Positions 39,181 through 51,954 are shown, counted from the first letter of the stretch. The stretch: DNA of 64,000 nt from Fistularia commersonii (GCA_037954325.1 JBBMNZ010000034.1:9007501-9071500), one strand, 5' to 3'. The notes: generated by a model not told the origin, from the sequence alone. Numbers and translations are program-made.

Positions 39181-39839
39181 TCGGCTAGATTTATTTTGGT
39201 TTGAAATGGGCCTTTTTCCAAAGGGAGGCAGAAAGGAAGTGGTGGGGGAAATGACCCAGATGACCTCAGTGGCAACACACTTAAGAGGCATGATTAAGAT
39301 CAGAGGTTGAAGATCTACGGAAGAGCAGGAAGCTTAAATCTGCAGCTCTGAAACTCTGATGGAAGATGCTAAAAAGTATGATGGATGGGCAGTTGAGCCT
39401 GAGGAGTTAAAGGGCAGAAGGGATTTGGATTAATATGTCCGGGGGACAATAAATAATATTTGCTTTTCTTTTGTCTTGATTTATGGGGCTCGAAAGTTTG
39501 TGCGATGGTGACGGGACAGGTTCGTTTGAAAGACAGCGATTATTCCTTTCGTCAAACCCTTTCGTCAAACGCTCCGTCCAACGGCACCCCAATCCCAGAT
39601 AGGTAAGATAATGGAATTTATGATTTTATATGGAGAGAGGACATATTCTATCACCTTGTTTGAGTGGATTTATGGGGGGGGCGGGGGAACCAGAACCACC
39701 GACGCTGTTGAGCGTCTGGAAACAGAATAGAAACATGTCCGTCCTCCAGGTCCCGGCGATCCAAGCGGGGATTAAACATCGGCAACTGGATTTAGGCGCT
39801 AAAACGTGACAATAACTAGATGTCTTCAAAAACATAGTC

Positions 39840-40345
39840 TTGCAGACGCAGCAATAACTCTGGTGTCTAATTTATCCTTGACGGTCTCAACCCCATTTGT
39901 ATCCTGCTTATTTCTGTTTATTTATTTTATTTTTGTCTTTTCTATTGTCACTTTATGTTGTCGTTTAGTTTTGGTTGTCTATTTTTCACCTTTATTTATT
40001 CTGTTGTCCATTCTCCTCCTTGATGGTGTTGTTGTTGTCCTCTATTTATTTGTGGATGTCTATTGATGTCTTCTAATTGTCTCTCTATTTATTTTTATTT
40101 TTATTTTTATTTTTATTTTTATTTTTATTTTTATTTTTATTTTTATTTTTATTTTTATTTTTATTTTTATTTTTATTTTTATTTTTATTTTTATAAAAAC
40201 ACTATAACTGTGACACTGCTAGGACCAAAAATTTCCCCTATCAATAAAGTTTATCTTATCTTATCTTATCTTATCTTATCTTATCTTATCTTATCTTATC
40301 TTATCTTATCTTATCTTATCTTATCTTATCTTATCTTATCTCAAT
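39840..40345 (+). mobile_element. LINE 3' end with (TTTTTA)n and (TTATC)n
   Basis: A hexamer array (TTTTTA)n at 40089-40193 precedes atttcccctatcaataaagt and about 18 TTATC units to 40341. Same tail family as 38345-38521. Confidence 0.8.
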
Positions 40346-40349
40346 AGGC

Positions 40350-41960
40350 TTCTTTGCTTTAAACTGTATGTCTCTAGACGTGCATGACTGCAGGATGAAC
40401 GGATAAATAAATTGCAGAGCAGATCACAATCAGAATAATGAAGTAATATTTAAAACAAATCAAAACCCGTTAAACTCCTACATTGTTCTTCAAAGTAATG
40501 GATTATTGTAAGCTGTGGGAAAAACTAACAGGTGTCCCGGGACTCTTTCATATTGTTCTTATATTTCATAAGAACATCTTAATTCAAATTTCAATGATGA
40601 AAGTTTCAACATCCTGTTTATGATGCAATGAGTTGATGCAAAGGAAAACGTATTTGTTTACAAAGTGTCCTCAAAGGTTATTTTCTCCCACCGATGTTCC
40701 CTGAACGCACAAATATCCTTCTCTGAACCGACCGAGTCCTACTCTCGGTAAAACCGCTCAATCAAAAAGCGCCGGCGAATCGCGTAACGACCGCCGTCGT
40801 CACGGGACTCGCATTGTTTGTTTTGGTTTATCGTCTGGTTAAACTTTTGTCCGACAAGCCAAACGCCAGATCCCCCATGAAACGTCCAAAATGTCAAATT
40901 AGCCCCATTTTCAAGCTTTCAAGCATTTCTTTGCGTTCACACGTCGACGGACGTTTCTATTGACACCGACGCCGTTTTCCCCCGACGACCCAGAAAACTC
41001 TGAATCATGAGTTCATGAACTCTCGGCTGTTAAGAGGATAAAAGCGCGGCGACGTTGATGATGAACAACATACACTCACTGCGAGCGTCTGCCTTGTGTT
41101 AGGTTCTCCCCGAGCCCCGGCTTGAAATTTAGCAGATACGTCTCCTAAGCATTGACGTTTCTGATCTGCTTCCCGTAACGCGTTGGTCTTATCTTCCCAC
41201 CAAATTGCATGTATCACCTGCCACGGCCTGAGAGATTTGGGAAGGGGATGCGTCTTGATATTTCAGCGCCGAAGTGCGTCCAGCAACAGATTACCCGGTG
41301 TGTTGAGAGTGACAGGCGGTACTTAAGGATGTTGATGAACGCCGCCGAGGTCCTCGACGCGACGTCTCGCTCGGAATCGCGCCTGATTTATGCTAGTGTT
41401 TTCCTCTCACAGGAGCTTGTAATTTTCTAGCCTGCACGTTGTATGCGTTCTGGGTAAACAAGAGATGTTTTTTTTGACGAAACGGCCCCCAAGAAGACGG
41501 ATTTTTGAGTTCACCTGGCCGCGTTCGGGTCACATAAAAGAGCGATTTTCAACATGTCGTCAGACAAAAACAGAATAAGTCGAAAACACACGTGCGCATA
41601 AGCAGCTAAACAGATGGCCGTGTTCGGAATATCTGCAAAGACAGACGGCAATGCGCTTAAGACGAATAAACAAAGCAAAAAGCGTGTTTTCGTCGATGAC
41701 GGTAGCTCCGCTTTTTCTTCTTCTTCTTCTGAAGCGCTCTGTGGAGTGACGTCGGCTTGTCGAGGCCGGAAAATAAGGGGTGCTCCATCAAACTAAGCAA
41801 TAATATTGTAACTATGTCAAAAATGTCGTTCCCCCTTGGCCTCATTCCCCCAGCTTCATGCCAGGACTGAGAAGAACTCAGTAAGGAAAAGAAGATCCAT
41901 TAATGAGGCGTCTTACCAAATAACGTACATAATCAATAATGAATCGATTGATCTATAAAT
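40350..41960. other. Gene-free stretch
   Basis: Apparently unique sequence; no exon recognised. Confidence 0.4.
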
Positions 41961-41967
41961 GTATGTA

Positions 41968-42200
41968 GCCGTCATCGCGGCGCAGTGGTTAGCTTCAGCC
42001 TCACAGCAAGACGGTCCCTGGTTGGCTCCTGACCAGGGCCTTTCTATTTGGAGTCTCCTTGTTCTCTATTTGAGGTGTGATGGAGAAGGTGCATTATTGG
42101 ATGTCTCTAAATGTGGCCCAGTGACGGACAGGTTGCCGGTCCAGGGTGAACCCAGTGTCTCACCCAACGAGAGCTGGGATAGACTCCGGAATCAATGAAT
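41968..42200 (+). repeat. Teleost SINE-like dispersed repeat
   Basis: Starts gcggcgcagtggttagct then cctcacagcaagacggtccc (tRNA-like head style) and ends gtccagggtgaacccagtgt, then gagctgggatagactccgga, then (AATG)n. The middle is shortened relative to the usual fish consensus as I recall it. Confidence 0.8.
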
Positions 42201-42297
42201 GAATTGCTTTGAAAGCATTGTATACGTTATTCTTGCTGAAATCCAGCTCTTTTTCGTTCAGCATTAAGAAAAATCCTCTTGCAAGGAGAGTATGCCG

Positions 42298-42800
42298 TAA
42301 CCCTAACCCGAACCCAAACCCAAACCTGAACTTGAACCTGAACCCTAATCTTAATCCTAACCCTAACCCTAACCCTAACCCTGACCGTGATCCTAATCCT
42401 AATCCTAACCCAAACCCAAATTCTAACCCTTACCCTAACCCTAACCCTCACCCTAACCGTGATCCTAATCCTAATACTAACCCAAAACCAAACTCTGACT
42501 CTAACCTCAACCCAAACCCCAACCCAAAGCCAAACCCCAACCCCAACCCAAACCAAAACCTGAACCCAAATCCTGATTATAACCTAAACCCAAACCCAAA
42601 TCTTAAATCTTAATCCTAACCCAAACCCAAACTCTAACCCTTACCCTAACTGTAATCCTAATACCAACCCAAACCCTAAACCTAACCCTAATCCTATCCC
42701 AAACCCAAACCCAAACCCTAACCCAACCCCAACCCCAACCCCAAACCCTAATCCTAACCCAAACCTAAACCCTACTTCTAACCCAAACCCGAATCGTACC
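42298..42800 (+). repeat. Degenerate telomere-like (CCCTAA)n array
   Basis: About 500 bp of CCCTAA, CCCAAA, TCCTAA and CCTGAA hexamers, with four perfect tandem CCCTAA units near 42357-42382. The plus strand is C-rich throughout. Confidence 0.9.
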
Positions 42801-45245
42801 TTTACTTTTCAGCAGGATGAGTGTAGCTTGAACTTTGTGTTCAGAATTCAGTTTCCACGTGTCTTTAGCTTCTGTTCTTGGATTTCTCCCGCCAGAGGTT
42901 CCCCATCTAACTCGTCCAGCCGGTCCGGTCCGGTCCGGTCCCGCCGCCCCAGCTCGCCCTGAGGTTTCTCGCTGAAACGCCATGCGTCTCGTGATGTTTG
43001 GTGTTCACTCTGGGCGTCTTGTGTCGGCCAAGTCAAATCCTTGTTAGCAGTCGGTGCTAAAGTGATAAAGAATAACTCTTTTCCAAGTGTTGCCATTCTC
43101 CTCTTCCGGTTCACCTTCTTTTGTCATCATCTGTCTTCCGCAGTGGTGCAACCTTGAGTGAACCCGGTTGCCGAGTTTCGCTGAAAATGTGTACATCTGT
43201 GATCTGATTCCTCTCGGTCCGTCTGGCTCCGGGGACGGCGTTTACCTTCCCAAATTCGAAAAAAGGTTTCAACATGTACAATCGCGTCTCATCTTGAACA
43301 CATTAGGAGAAAAAGCATACATTTTTATTGGCAACCTCACCTCGGCCCTGCCTTGGTCAGCTCATTAGTCATTTTTATCATATTCCATCCGTCACAGCCG
43401 TATCCTTGCTTGAGTCGGATTCGTCGTTTATCACAATTAACAAACTTGGATCCGCGCGAGAGCCGATGACAAGAGGGTCTCCGTAGCGATACCGCCAAAG
43501 CTAACCGTGCATTCCTGCGTCCAACAGAAACATCCATGAATACAAGCAGCAGATTGAGCATCTGCGCCGCGTGGATTAGCATCGGATCTGGCAATCATGC
43601 AGGTCGGTTTCATCGCCGCCGGTTCTGCGAGCCTTCCAGCTTTGCTTCGCAGCCGCGATAGCCGAGAAGCTCTCCTCTACAACGTCCTGACCTGCTCTTT
43701 TCACCCTTCTCTGGTCTTTTTTACTTTTATCGCTGAACAATTTCCTCATTACAGCCACATTTGGCTGATTTTCCCGGCCGTTTGATTTTATTAGTGACAT
43801 TAATTTTTGTGGCGCGTTTGATAAGAATTGATACGATGACTGAACGGTCCGTTGGGAGGGGCGTAGCTCGGTTTCTCCCACGGCAGGACTTGTGCAAGAT
43901 GAGGAAGTCGTTTCCCTTGCGATCTTTCTTCTCCTTGACAATCCTCTGCTCTGAGCTTTTCTGTGCACAAATTCTTTTTTCGGGTGTCCGGAGCCACCGG
44001 GGAGGCAAACATTTGATGGTCTGTGGCAGGAACCTCCGTCAGCCTTTACATCCGGGTACATTTTCATCGTCGGATTATGATGATCGGCTGCGGTGAGGTT
44101 CACGGCTGGCGAGGCACCGACAGATTTACAAACATATGAACCCTGCAGAGTAGCTTATTCACCCAATAAGTGAAAGAAGAATCCCTGGAATCACGAGCGC
44201 CCCCTACCATGAGGCAGGAGAACTGCGTGCCTCACTTGGTGGCTCTTTGCAGCTGTTCTATGATCGCTCAGCACAGGAAACTATATTGTTGACAAAAATA
44301 ACATTGTACATTGGAAATGTAGTTCATCTAGCAAAAAGGGTTTAAATATTTTAATAGCGACATACAGAGAGACAGCAATGCGGTCTCAGTGCAGAGCATG
44401 CTGGCAGTCAGCCGTCATTGCTAATCTATGTTGAGGCTCCACAGCTCGCAGCCTCAACGCACGTCACCTCTTAGTATTTGAACTGTAAATGTGAAAATCT
44501 AAAAAAAAAAAAACAATTTTTTCCCGATTTATTTTTAAAATTCAGGTCAAGGCTCCGCTACACGCTCTGAAAGCCCAAAACTCAAAATGAGTTCATTACA
44601 TAAATAAAATGTAATTTTTTTCCGTAATACTCTGTGAATTTCAGAAGCAACACACTACACACTTATTTATACAAAGTGTAAAGGTAATAAAAAGCAATAT
44701 ATACAGTGGTACCTTTATTTTAGACGTCCAAATGGCTCTTTGGGTGTTGAGGGTTGCCGACCCCTGATTTACACCATTTCTTGCAGAAAACTCGAGACAG
44801 GGAAAGTGTTAAAATGTCCAAACAACATTGTTTACTTTGAAAAAATTCTTCGGTAACATCAGAAGGCCGAGGACGACATCTATGTAAATAACTGGTCTCG
44901 GTAAAGCTTGCAGTAAAACATCGTCTCCGCCGCTCAAACCTGCAATTGTATTTCGGCGCTCTTTGCCCGGGGGCTGTTTTCTCCGAGCCTCTTACGGAAG
45001 AGAACGAAACCATCAGCGTGCACGACTTTCCTCTGGGTTTTAAATCTGTCATCAAGATATAATGGAAAGACTGAACGCGCACAAACACACCTTCATTTCC
45101 AAACCTGCGCGCTCTGATGAGATTTACAATCGCTACGATCCTCTGATATAATAAAGGGAATCTTTTCTACATTTGCAGAATGTCGAGATGCTTCTCTAAA
45201 ACGTGCAGGTGATTCTTATTTTCGGGTAATAAAAGGCTGTTTTTT
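42800..45245. other. Gene-free stretch
   Basis: The longest open frame (43576-44103, minus, 175 codons) shows no domain I recognise, and the opposite strand is open over much of it too. I do not call a gene. Confidence 0.4.
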
Positions 45246-45249
45246 TTTT

Positions 45250-45410
45250 GAGAACACACTCATTATCTGTCACATCTGGACATTTTAGGGTCTCCAATGA
45301 ACCTCCTGTGTGTTTTTGGACAAAAAAAAAGGACCAGCATGGACAACAAGGAGACTCTCCACAGAAAGACCTCCAGCTGGAATCAAAAAACCAGGGACCT
45401 GCAGAACCAC
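45250..45410 (-). repeat. Common teleost dispersed repeat (minus orientation)
   Basis: cacatctggacattttaggg and ccaatgaacctcctgtgtgt match 39030-39180. Confidence 0.7.
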
Positions 45411-45464
45411 TGCACTGCCTTTCTCAGAACATCTAGAGTAAAATCTAGACTTTCTGGGCCCCAG

Positions 45465-45530
45465 AAGAAGTCCAGTTGCCACAGCGAGAAGATTTCGACG
45501 AGAATTCGCCGCAAATTCACCAAGGATTAC
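45465..45530 (+). repeat. Fragment of the 12735-type repeat
   Basis: agaagtccagttgccacagc then gagaagatttcgacg. Confidence 0.6.
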
Positions 45531-45619
45531 GAGATAGCAAGACCGCAAAGTCCGAAAAACAATATGACAGGACCTTTTGATGTCGCTTTTTTGACCGACC
45601 AGTTGGGTCTCGCGAGGTC

Positions 45620-45760
45620 AAATAAGATAAGATAAACTTTATTGATCCCCATAGGGGTGATTCTTTTGTCACAGCAGCAGCAGTAACAGTCAATAAATAT
45701 GAATATAAATATAAATAGAGAGACAACAAGGATAAGAACGGACAACAGAATGGAAAAAAG
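45620..45760 (-). mobile_element. LINE 3' tail, minus orientation
   Basis: gataagataaactttattga then tccccataggggtgattctt is the complement of the tail at 38430, with only two GATAA units. Confidence 0.75.
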
Positions 45761-46615
45761 GAAAAAAAGGACAATAAAAAACTAAACTGCATGGACAGAA
45801 TGCCAATAGCAATGACAAGAATGAAAGAAATGAAATAAAGATAGGCAGGATTGGGAGTGGGCGAGCATAAAAAGATGACAATGTTGGGGCATGAGGTAGT
45901 GAGGTTGTGAAAGAAATAAAAAAGAAATAAAAAATAGGCCCTTTTCTGACTCCCGATGTGGTTGCTCTGAGGAGTTCTTCAAAGAAATACAAAGCTGTTA
46001 GCGTGGACTCGCAGCTCCTGCGCTGTGGGCGGGACTAGAAAGCCAAAGTTCTGGTGTACATTTCAGAGATTCCAGAACCTCCCGCCAGGAGAACAGGGCA
46101 AAGATTCCTCCTGGGTTGAACCCAACATGAAGCCTCTTCCTGTAACATTCTGTGTCAAAATCTCCCTCTTGATGTTTTATTACTGACATTCATCTCTCCG
46201 GAGTTTGGTATCGGGCTCAGCGAGGGAGAGCCGTAAAGATCCCCTTTCAGTTGGAGCTTTTAGGTGCCGTACATGTATGCTCGTATCACCATCTCAGTCA
46301 GGGACCATTGATTGGTGTTGCGTGTGTTTCTAAATTTTACGTAACCTAAAAACATGCTGTTGTCACCGCTAATCGATTTATGTGAGAGTCCCGTCCGCAC
46401 AGGCTCCCGGACTGCCCCCATCCCGAAAGGAAGGGCAATAACTTTGTGATTAAGGTCCATTACCGGTTGAATGACTTCCATTTTCAAATCAGCTTATTCC
46501 TGAAGCGCTCAGGAGGACACGAAGGCCGAGGCCGCATTTTGAAGACTGCCCGGCTTTTCTGAAAGTTGGAACGGTGTCGAGCTCGACGGCGGCCTTCCTG
46601 CCTCAGTGTAAAGCA

Positions 46616-47203
46616 GAACAGGTAAATTATTATGTGATGAACTGCTCCTTAAAATACATTACAAAAAACCTGAGATTCATGAAGAAAAGTAAGTGCAATT
46701 ACAACAACGCTACGACTCACTTCTGTCTTTTCAGTTCTCTGTGTATTTTGTTGTTTTCTTCGCCACGTTGAGAAACTCACAGTGGCACTGAAACTTGCTG
46801 CATCCAAACCAAGCATACAAGTCGTGGTCCATAATTTTTGAAAACCCTACACTCCATGTCCAAATTTCTCTTTGTTGACAACCACATCTTGCTGATGAAG
46901 GTGTCGGGTCCAACGGAAAAGCAGGTATATTTCTAACGATGAGACAAAGTGCGATTTACAGACCCGGAAGCCGCATTGCTGCCATCTGCTGTAAGTTGTG
47001 AGTCACATAGTGTCGTGCCGTGTGGCTAACACCAACAAAAACGGTGCACCCCTAGAAGACAATAAAGGAACTGCATTTTTATTAAAGAAAAATAGTTCAT
47101 GATTTTTATGTATTTTTTCAAATTGTAAATTTATACCACGGGCCGGATCGGACCTCCCCGGTGGGCCGGTACCGGCCCGCGGCCCGCACGTTTGACACCC
47201 CTG
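46616..47203 (+). mobile_element. hAT-family element, 5'-truncated but uninterrupted
   Basis: aacaggtaaattattatgtg resembles aacaggtaaattgtaaaaat in the intact element near 31803. The right end gcacgtttgacacccctg is the hAT terminus. It serves as the empty-site reference for the two insertions in 38045-38905. Confidence 0.75.
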
Positions 47204-47739
47204 ACAAGATACAATAAGAGCTGAAATGGTCATAAAAAAAAAATAAAAAAAAAATGACGGGCATCTGGCGGCAGGAATGCTACGGTAGACTGAGCCACCT
47301 CCCCTGGGAGCAGAGAAGAACAACGTTTAAAGAAAAGAATGATGAGAGGGGTTGTCGGGTTGTCCGTGCCGTCCCATAAGTCACATGCAAAAGAATCTGC
47401 AGTTCGATACTTCAGTGCATGTTTTGGCTTCACAGATAAAGCTCCCTGTCGGCTAATCTTCCCGGTTGGAACCGCGGATTCTGTAAACGGTCTTTTCTAT
47501 AACCTTCGGTACACGATAATTTACTGTAAGTCAGGCGGCAAATCGCTGCGATAATGATAAGGCACAACCGTCCGAGGAATAACAAGGTTGTTGGGAAACA
47601 GATGTTTGCGGCGCTAACCAGATGGGGTTGATATTGACACGGCCGGAGGTGACATGTCTTTGCGTGGGTTCGACATGCAAGCGGGACAAAAAAAATGCAT
47701 GCGTTTTAATGAGAGTGGGTGTGCGAGGCTGCGGAACGG

Positions 47740-47753
47740 GGAATATATATTCC
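47740..47753 (+). promoter_or_regulatory. TATA-like palindrome upstream of fmod
   Basis: The 14-bp perfect palindrome GGAATATATATTCC lies 133-146 bp before the fmod ATG. It could act as a TATA element with a start near 47775. Alternatively the ATG exon begins at 47823 after the splice-like tttcag at 47817-47822 and the promoter is elsewhere; SLRP genes often have a non-coding first exon. Sequence alone does not decide. Confidence 0.3.
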
Positions 47754-47885
47754 TCTCCCGGACTGTTACGGCGGCGTTGGTGATGTGTAAATGAGCGGTG
47801 AGGATTCCGCGAAGGCTTTCAGCAAAGTATCCTCGCTTTGACTCGGCGCCGCCTCCACCTCCTCCTCGTCTCCGGGCGGCCGATC

Positions 47886-49531
47886 ATGCGGCCCGCGGTG
47901 CTCCTCTTCATCCTGGGGTTACTGGACCGCGGCAGCCAGGAGGGCAGCCAGCTGCGGTGGCTGTCGCAGCTGCGAGGCCGACGTCGGACGGAGGACGCCG
48001 ACTGCCCGCTGGAGTGCGACTGCCCGTCGGCCTACCCGGCGGCGATGTTCTGTCACAACCGCAACCTCCAGCATGTTCCGTACGTTCCCTCCCACGTCAA
48101 GTACGCCTACCTGCAGGGGAACCGGATCACGGGCATCAGGGACGGCGTTTTCGACAACGCCACCGGCCTGGTCTGGCTCGTCTTGTTCCGCAACCGGCTC
48201 CGCTCCGACCAGATCGGAAACAAGGTCTTCCGCCAGCTCAGGAGCCTGGAGCGTCTTTTTCTGGACCACAACGAACTGACGCGCGTCCCTTCCAACCTGC
48301 CCGGGTCCGTCCGCGAGCTGCGCATCGGTCACAACAAGATCTCCAAAATCGTTTCCAAGTCCTTCCGGGGAATGGCCGACCTCGCCGGCCTTCACCTCCA
48401 AGCCAACGTGCTGGAGGAAGTCGGCGGCGTCTTCGACGGGCTGAAATCTCTCACCGTGCTCGACGCGAGGAAAAACAAGCTGAGGAAAATCCCCGACCGT
48501 CTGCCCGAGGGGCTGCAGCAGTTATACCTCGACTTCAACAGCATAGAAAGCGTGCCGGCGGGATTTCTCAGCGCGTATCCCGACTTGAGGTTCCTCCGAT
48601 TGGCCCACAACCGACTGACCGACCGAGGGGTTCCGGCGAACGTCTTCAACGGCAGCACGCTGATTGAGCTGGACCTCTCCTTCAACAAGCTGGCGAAGAT
48701 CCCCATCGTCAACAGGAACCTGGAGAACCTCTACCTACACGCCAATAACATCCGAGGTAAGGGCGTATTCCCGCTCGCCCCTTCTTTCGTAGCCGAATGA
48801 CGGCACCAACGCCAACCGTTCCTTTTAAACGGTATTCTGTTTTGCGCAAAAGATCGAAAAGAACAACCAGAGCGCACTGGCTCGGAAGGCGCCGCTACCA
48901 CGCCGCCGCGACACGGCCGCCTTCGAGATGGAACGCCGAACCGCTGCTTCGCAGGATCCTCCGAAATCCATTCTCTCACAGCTGGCCCTACTTGACGACG
49001 CCGCGGGCAGCTTGTTTTGATTTCGAAGCGGCGAGTAGCGACGTGGAGAAAACCCCAAAACACGGCGTCGCCCCGTTTCTCCTTTTAACCTCCCGACCTG
49101 CTTTTCCCCGCGTCGGCGTTAGCGTCCTTCCAACCCGTGACGCACCTCCGCCTCCGGGCCACTAGATGTCGGCAAGAATTGCCGTTCGGCGAAAATCCGA
49201 GATTAGTTAATACCGGAGTTTAACCCGACGCCTTGGAGGCCGCGGACGGGTTTTTAGCGTCACGTTTCGGGGGATTTATCCGCGCTGTGATTGACCGCTT
49301 CCTGTTAAGAGTTGGCGGCGGCGGCGGCGGCGAGCGTCACCCTGCCCCCCTCTCACGTCGCCGGTCTCTTGTCTTTCAGAGTTTTCCCTGAGCAGCTTCT
49401 GCAGCGCGGTGGACCTGACAAACTTCTCGCGGCTGAGAATGCTGCGCCTGGACGCCAACCAGATCGGCGCCAGAGACATTCCTGCCGAGGCTGCCTACTG
49501 TTTGCGGCACGTCGCCTTTATCGACGTGTGA
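47886..49531 (+). CDS. fmod: Fibromodulin-like class II small leucine-rich proteoglycan
   Basis: Secreted extracellular-matrix proteoglycan of the SLRP class II group, which binds collagen fibrils. Two coding exons, 47886-48756 and 49380-49531, joined in phase 1 (CGAG|gtaag ... tttcag|AG), give 340 aa plus TGA. A signal peptide (MRPAVLLFILGLL...) is followed by a short basic stretch (RGRRR, residues 30-34) and the class II cysteine cluster C-x3-C-x-C-x9-C (residues 40-56). About ten LRRs follow, with VFDNATGL and LDLSFNKLAKIP close to fibromodulin, and the C-terminal pair of Cys (SSFC, AAYC) in exon 3. Asn-X-Ser/Thr sites occur at NAT, NGS and NFS. The second exon spans nearly all LRRs and the last exon the C-terminal cap, as in other SLRP genes. 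The start is the ATG at 47886; upstream in-frame codons lack an ATG. Human fibromodulin is longer (376 aa as I recall); the difference is the tyrosine-rich N-terminus, absent here. Lumican, keratocan or PRELP are less likely from the detailed repeat matches. Confidence 0.93.
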
Positions 49532-49619
49532 TGCTTCCCGGGCTTTCTCGCCGACGCGTCACTCAGACAACCCCTACAACTGTTTTCACATCACATTTAA
49601 TTGGAAAACGTTTGCGTTT

Positions 49620-50005
49620 GTGTATATATATATATATATATATATAGTATTTATAATTCTCCAAACCGCCATGTGAGGCAATATTTCTCGTTCCGAATCA
49701 TTAGACCACTCACGTATCAGACAACAGGAAATACCACAGTTGTATAATCACGTATCCAGATGACAGGATGACAAAGCACAACCAGAAATGACCGGATTAC
49801 TGACATCCATTCCGTAAGCCAATTATATCGGCCACAATATTTCTGAAAAAAAAAAAAAAAAGTTATAGAGTGAGTAGTAAGCTATAACAGATGACACCAA
49901 ATTCTCATATTAAATCCTGCCGCAACATGTAAAAGTGCCGTCCATGCGGATCGGGTTTGGCTCTTTGCCTCCACCATGTGGCACGGTGGGAAAAAAATAA
50001 AAATA

Positions 50006-50045
<40 letters not shown>
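49620..50045. repeat. (TA)n, poly(A) and (AAAT)n tracts after fmod
   Basis: (TA)n at 49623-49646, an A-run at 49845-49861 and (AAAT)n at 49990-50045, in or just after the fmod 3'UTR. Confidence 0.85.
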
Positions 50046-50047
<2 letters not shown>

Positions 50048-50218
50048 CAGTATCCCAGCACGGCGTAATCCGTTACTAATTTGGAATGGTCACGTAATTA
50101 GAAATATATATAAATGACTTTGTGCTGCGCAGAAATGGTGGACATTGTTCCTCTGCTGTTTTTGTGTTTTTTTTTTTTTTTTTTGTGCGAAACAACAAAA
50201 AAAACAACCGCGTGGGGA

Positions 50219-50224
50219 AATAAA
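50219..50224 (+). terminator. Candidate fmod polyadenylation signal
   Basis: AATAAA about 690 nt after the fmod stop, not inside the (AAAT)n tract at about 49990-50045. Another plus-strand AATAAA lies near 51119. Either could end the transcript. Confidence 0.3.
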
Positions 50225-51436
50225 ATGTACGGATCGAGGCCAATCTCATCGGATGAGCGGTTCGCTACCGTAAAGCGGAGAATAATGGACTATTAAGAGT
50301 ATCCTCCCTGGTTCGTCCCCTTAAAAGTATTTGACAGCAATTAATGTATTTCCAGCGAGAAACACGGCGTTCTGTTTCCTCCAATTTGAAAGCGCGAGAT
50401 TTTCTTAAAAAAGGTTTGCAGGAGGAAAAAACGGGCACCGGCCGCCCCGACGATCCCGACCGGTTCCTCGGCCGTTCCCACATGTTTATTGTTGCAGACA
50501 ACTTTCTATCTCCTCTTCCACAGCTGCCTTTAATACTTTAAAGAGAAGCACTAAATTGAATTATATAAATACTTTCCTTGTTTTGTAATGGAGCAATGTC
50601 TTGGGATCAAAAATGGATTACCGCCAATGTAACAGTGGTTTCCCCACTGATAAGCGGTAGCCTGTGAAATTAATTGAGTTGTAGATAATATTATATCGCG
50701 GCCCGCACGTGGTCGGGTCCGGCCCGTCGGATCGCGGGCGCGTTCCGACCCCGAACCCCAAATTCCCCAAAAAAAGCCAACGGTGGCCAGCCAGCACACA
50801 TGCGTACCATCACGTGCGGGACTTTACGCAACCCGTGGTTAGAAAACGGCGAGAAGCCGCTCGGCGACAACGTTCCCCGCCGCCGTGTTATGATGACTAA
50901 TCCGCGTTTTTTCGTTTTTTGTTTTTTTTTTCCGCCCCGCCCGTTTCGTCTTGTCGTGCCCGCTGAAGTGAGGACGTCTCCCGGGAGGCCGGAGCAGACT
51001 GTTGCGCACTAATCTGGATCCTTTCTCCACCTCTCTGCCAGTAATAATAGCTCAATATATTTAACCAATAACAGAACGTTCTCCGGAGTTCACGTTAAAA
51101 CATTTCATACTGTTTTGCAATAAAACTTGATACACAAACATCGGTCGGCTTTTCAAATTGGCTCCATCGAGACGGAGTATTGATCAACAATGTGGGCTGA
51201 TAATAGGGGCGGGTTGAAGTGCTTTCCAGGGCAGTGGGAAAAGGCAGTTTTGGCCGGGATGAAAGCATTTCTGACTCCTCATAAAACGGGACATCAAACG
51301 GGACGTGCGCTGTAAAGGGGCTTAAGGCTTTCGGCGAGGAGTTTGCAACCCCCGGGCCCCGAAACGCTCGGGGCGAAGCTCGCCGGCGGGCCGATCGGCT
51401 GGAAAGCATTATCATCCGCCGTTCGACGGCTAACTT

Positions 51437-51822
51437 TTTATTTTCAGCATGGCGATCGGATAGAATCAAACTAATAAATAACTCTTCGGGAATCCGCCGG
51501 CCGATACAAAGGGTTAAGTCGCAGCGAACGGACACACACTGTTCAACGTTCATATGTAGTGTAAAAATATTTTTAGTTAACTTGAAAAGATATCTGCAAT
51601 AGATAACTCATAGACATAATTTACATTGCATATTATTACAAAAAGGTCCATCTTCTCTTTCAGTCAAAGCGAAGCTTCTGATTAAATAATTCTGCATGAT
51701 ACAATACATACACATTACTGATATGAGAACTTGCTCATGATGGATAAAATGTACAGCTTCACAAGTGCTCCGTCTGCCGCTGCAGTGATATGCTCTTTCT
51801 TGTCCGGAGAGGAAGGACGATC
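51437..51822 (-). other. Candidate terminal (mostly 3'UTR) exon of the minus-strand transcript
   Basis: On the minus strand a long pyrimidine tract (gcttctctggtgtttttccag) precedes base 51822. Exons at 53.6-53.7 kb would splice into it. One frame is open for 35 codons to a TAA (51715-51717). An AATAAA on the minus strand at about 51438-51443 could end the transcript. Mammalian CSF1 also has an intron before its 3'UTR exon, which supports this assignment, but no peptide similarity confirms it. Confidence 0.4.
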
Positions 51823-51954
51823 CTGGAAAAACACCAGAGAAGCAACATGAGGAAGAGCGTCGGAGTCATTCACCTGCAATCTGATTGGCCGGAGGCTGAG
51901 ACGGCCGTCGCGGGGACCTTCGCTCGTTCTTTCACGCGTCGCGCCGAGACGTCC

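Noticed and set aside
40063..40347. 94-codon frame rich in YF and LSYLI
   Set aside because: Encoded entirely by the (TTTTTA)n and (TTATC)n arrays.
42209..42613. 134-codon Asn-Pro repeat protein
   Set aside because: Produced by the telomere-like CCCTAA array; no start context or flanking coding sequence.
43576..44103. 175-codon minus-strand frame
   Set aside because: No recognisable domain, no splice or promoter support, and open frames on the other strand.
47798..48667. 289-codon frame overlapping fmod in another phase
   Set aside because: Shadow of the GC-rich fmod exon; the LRR frame with signal peptide is clearly the real one.
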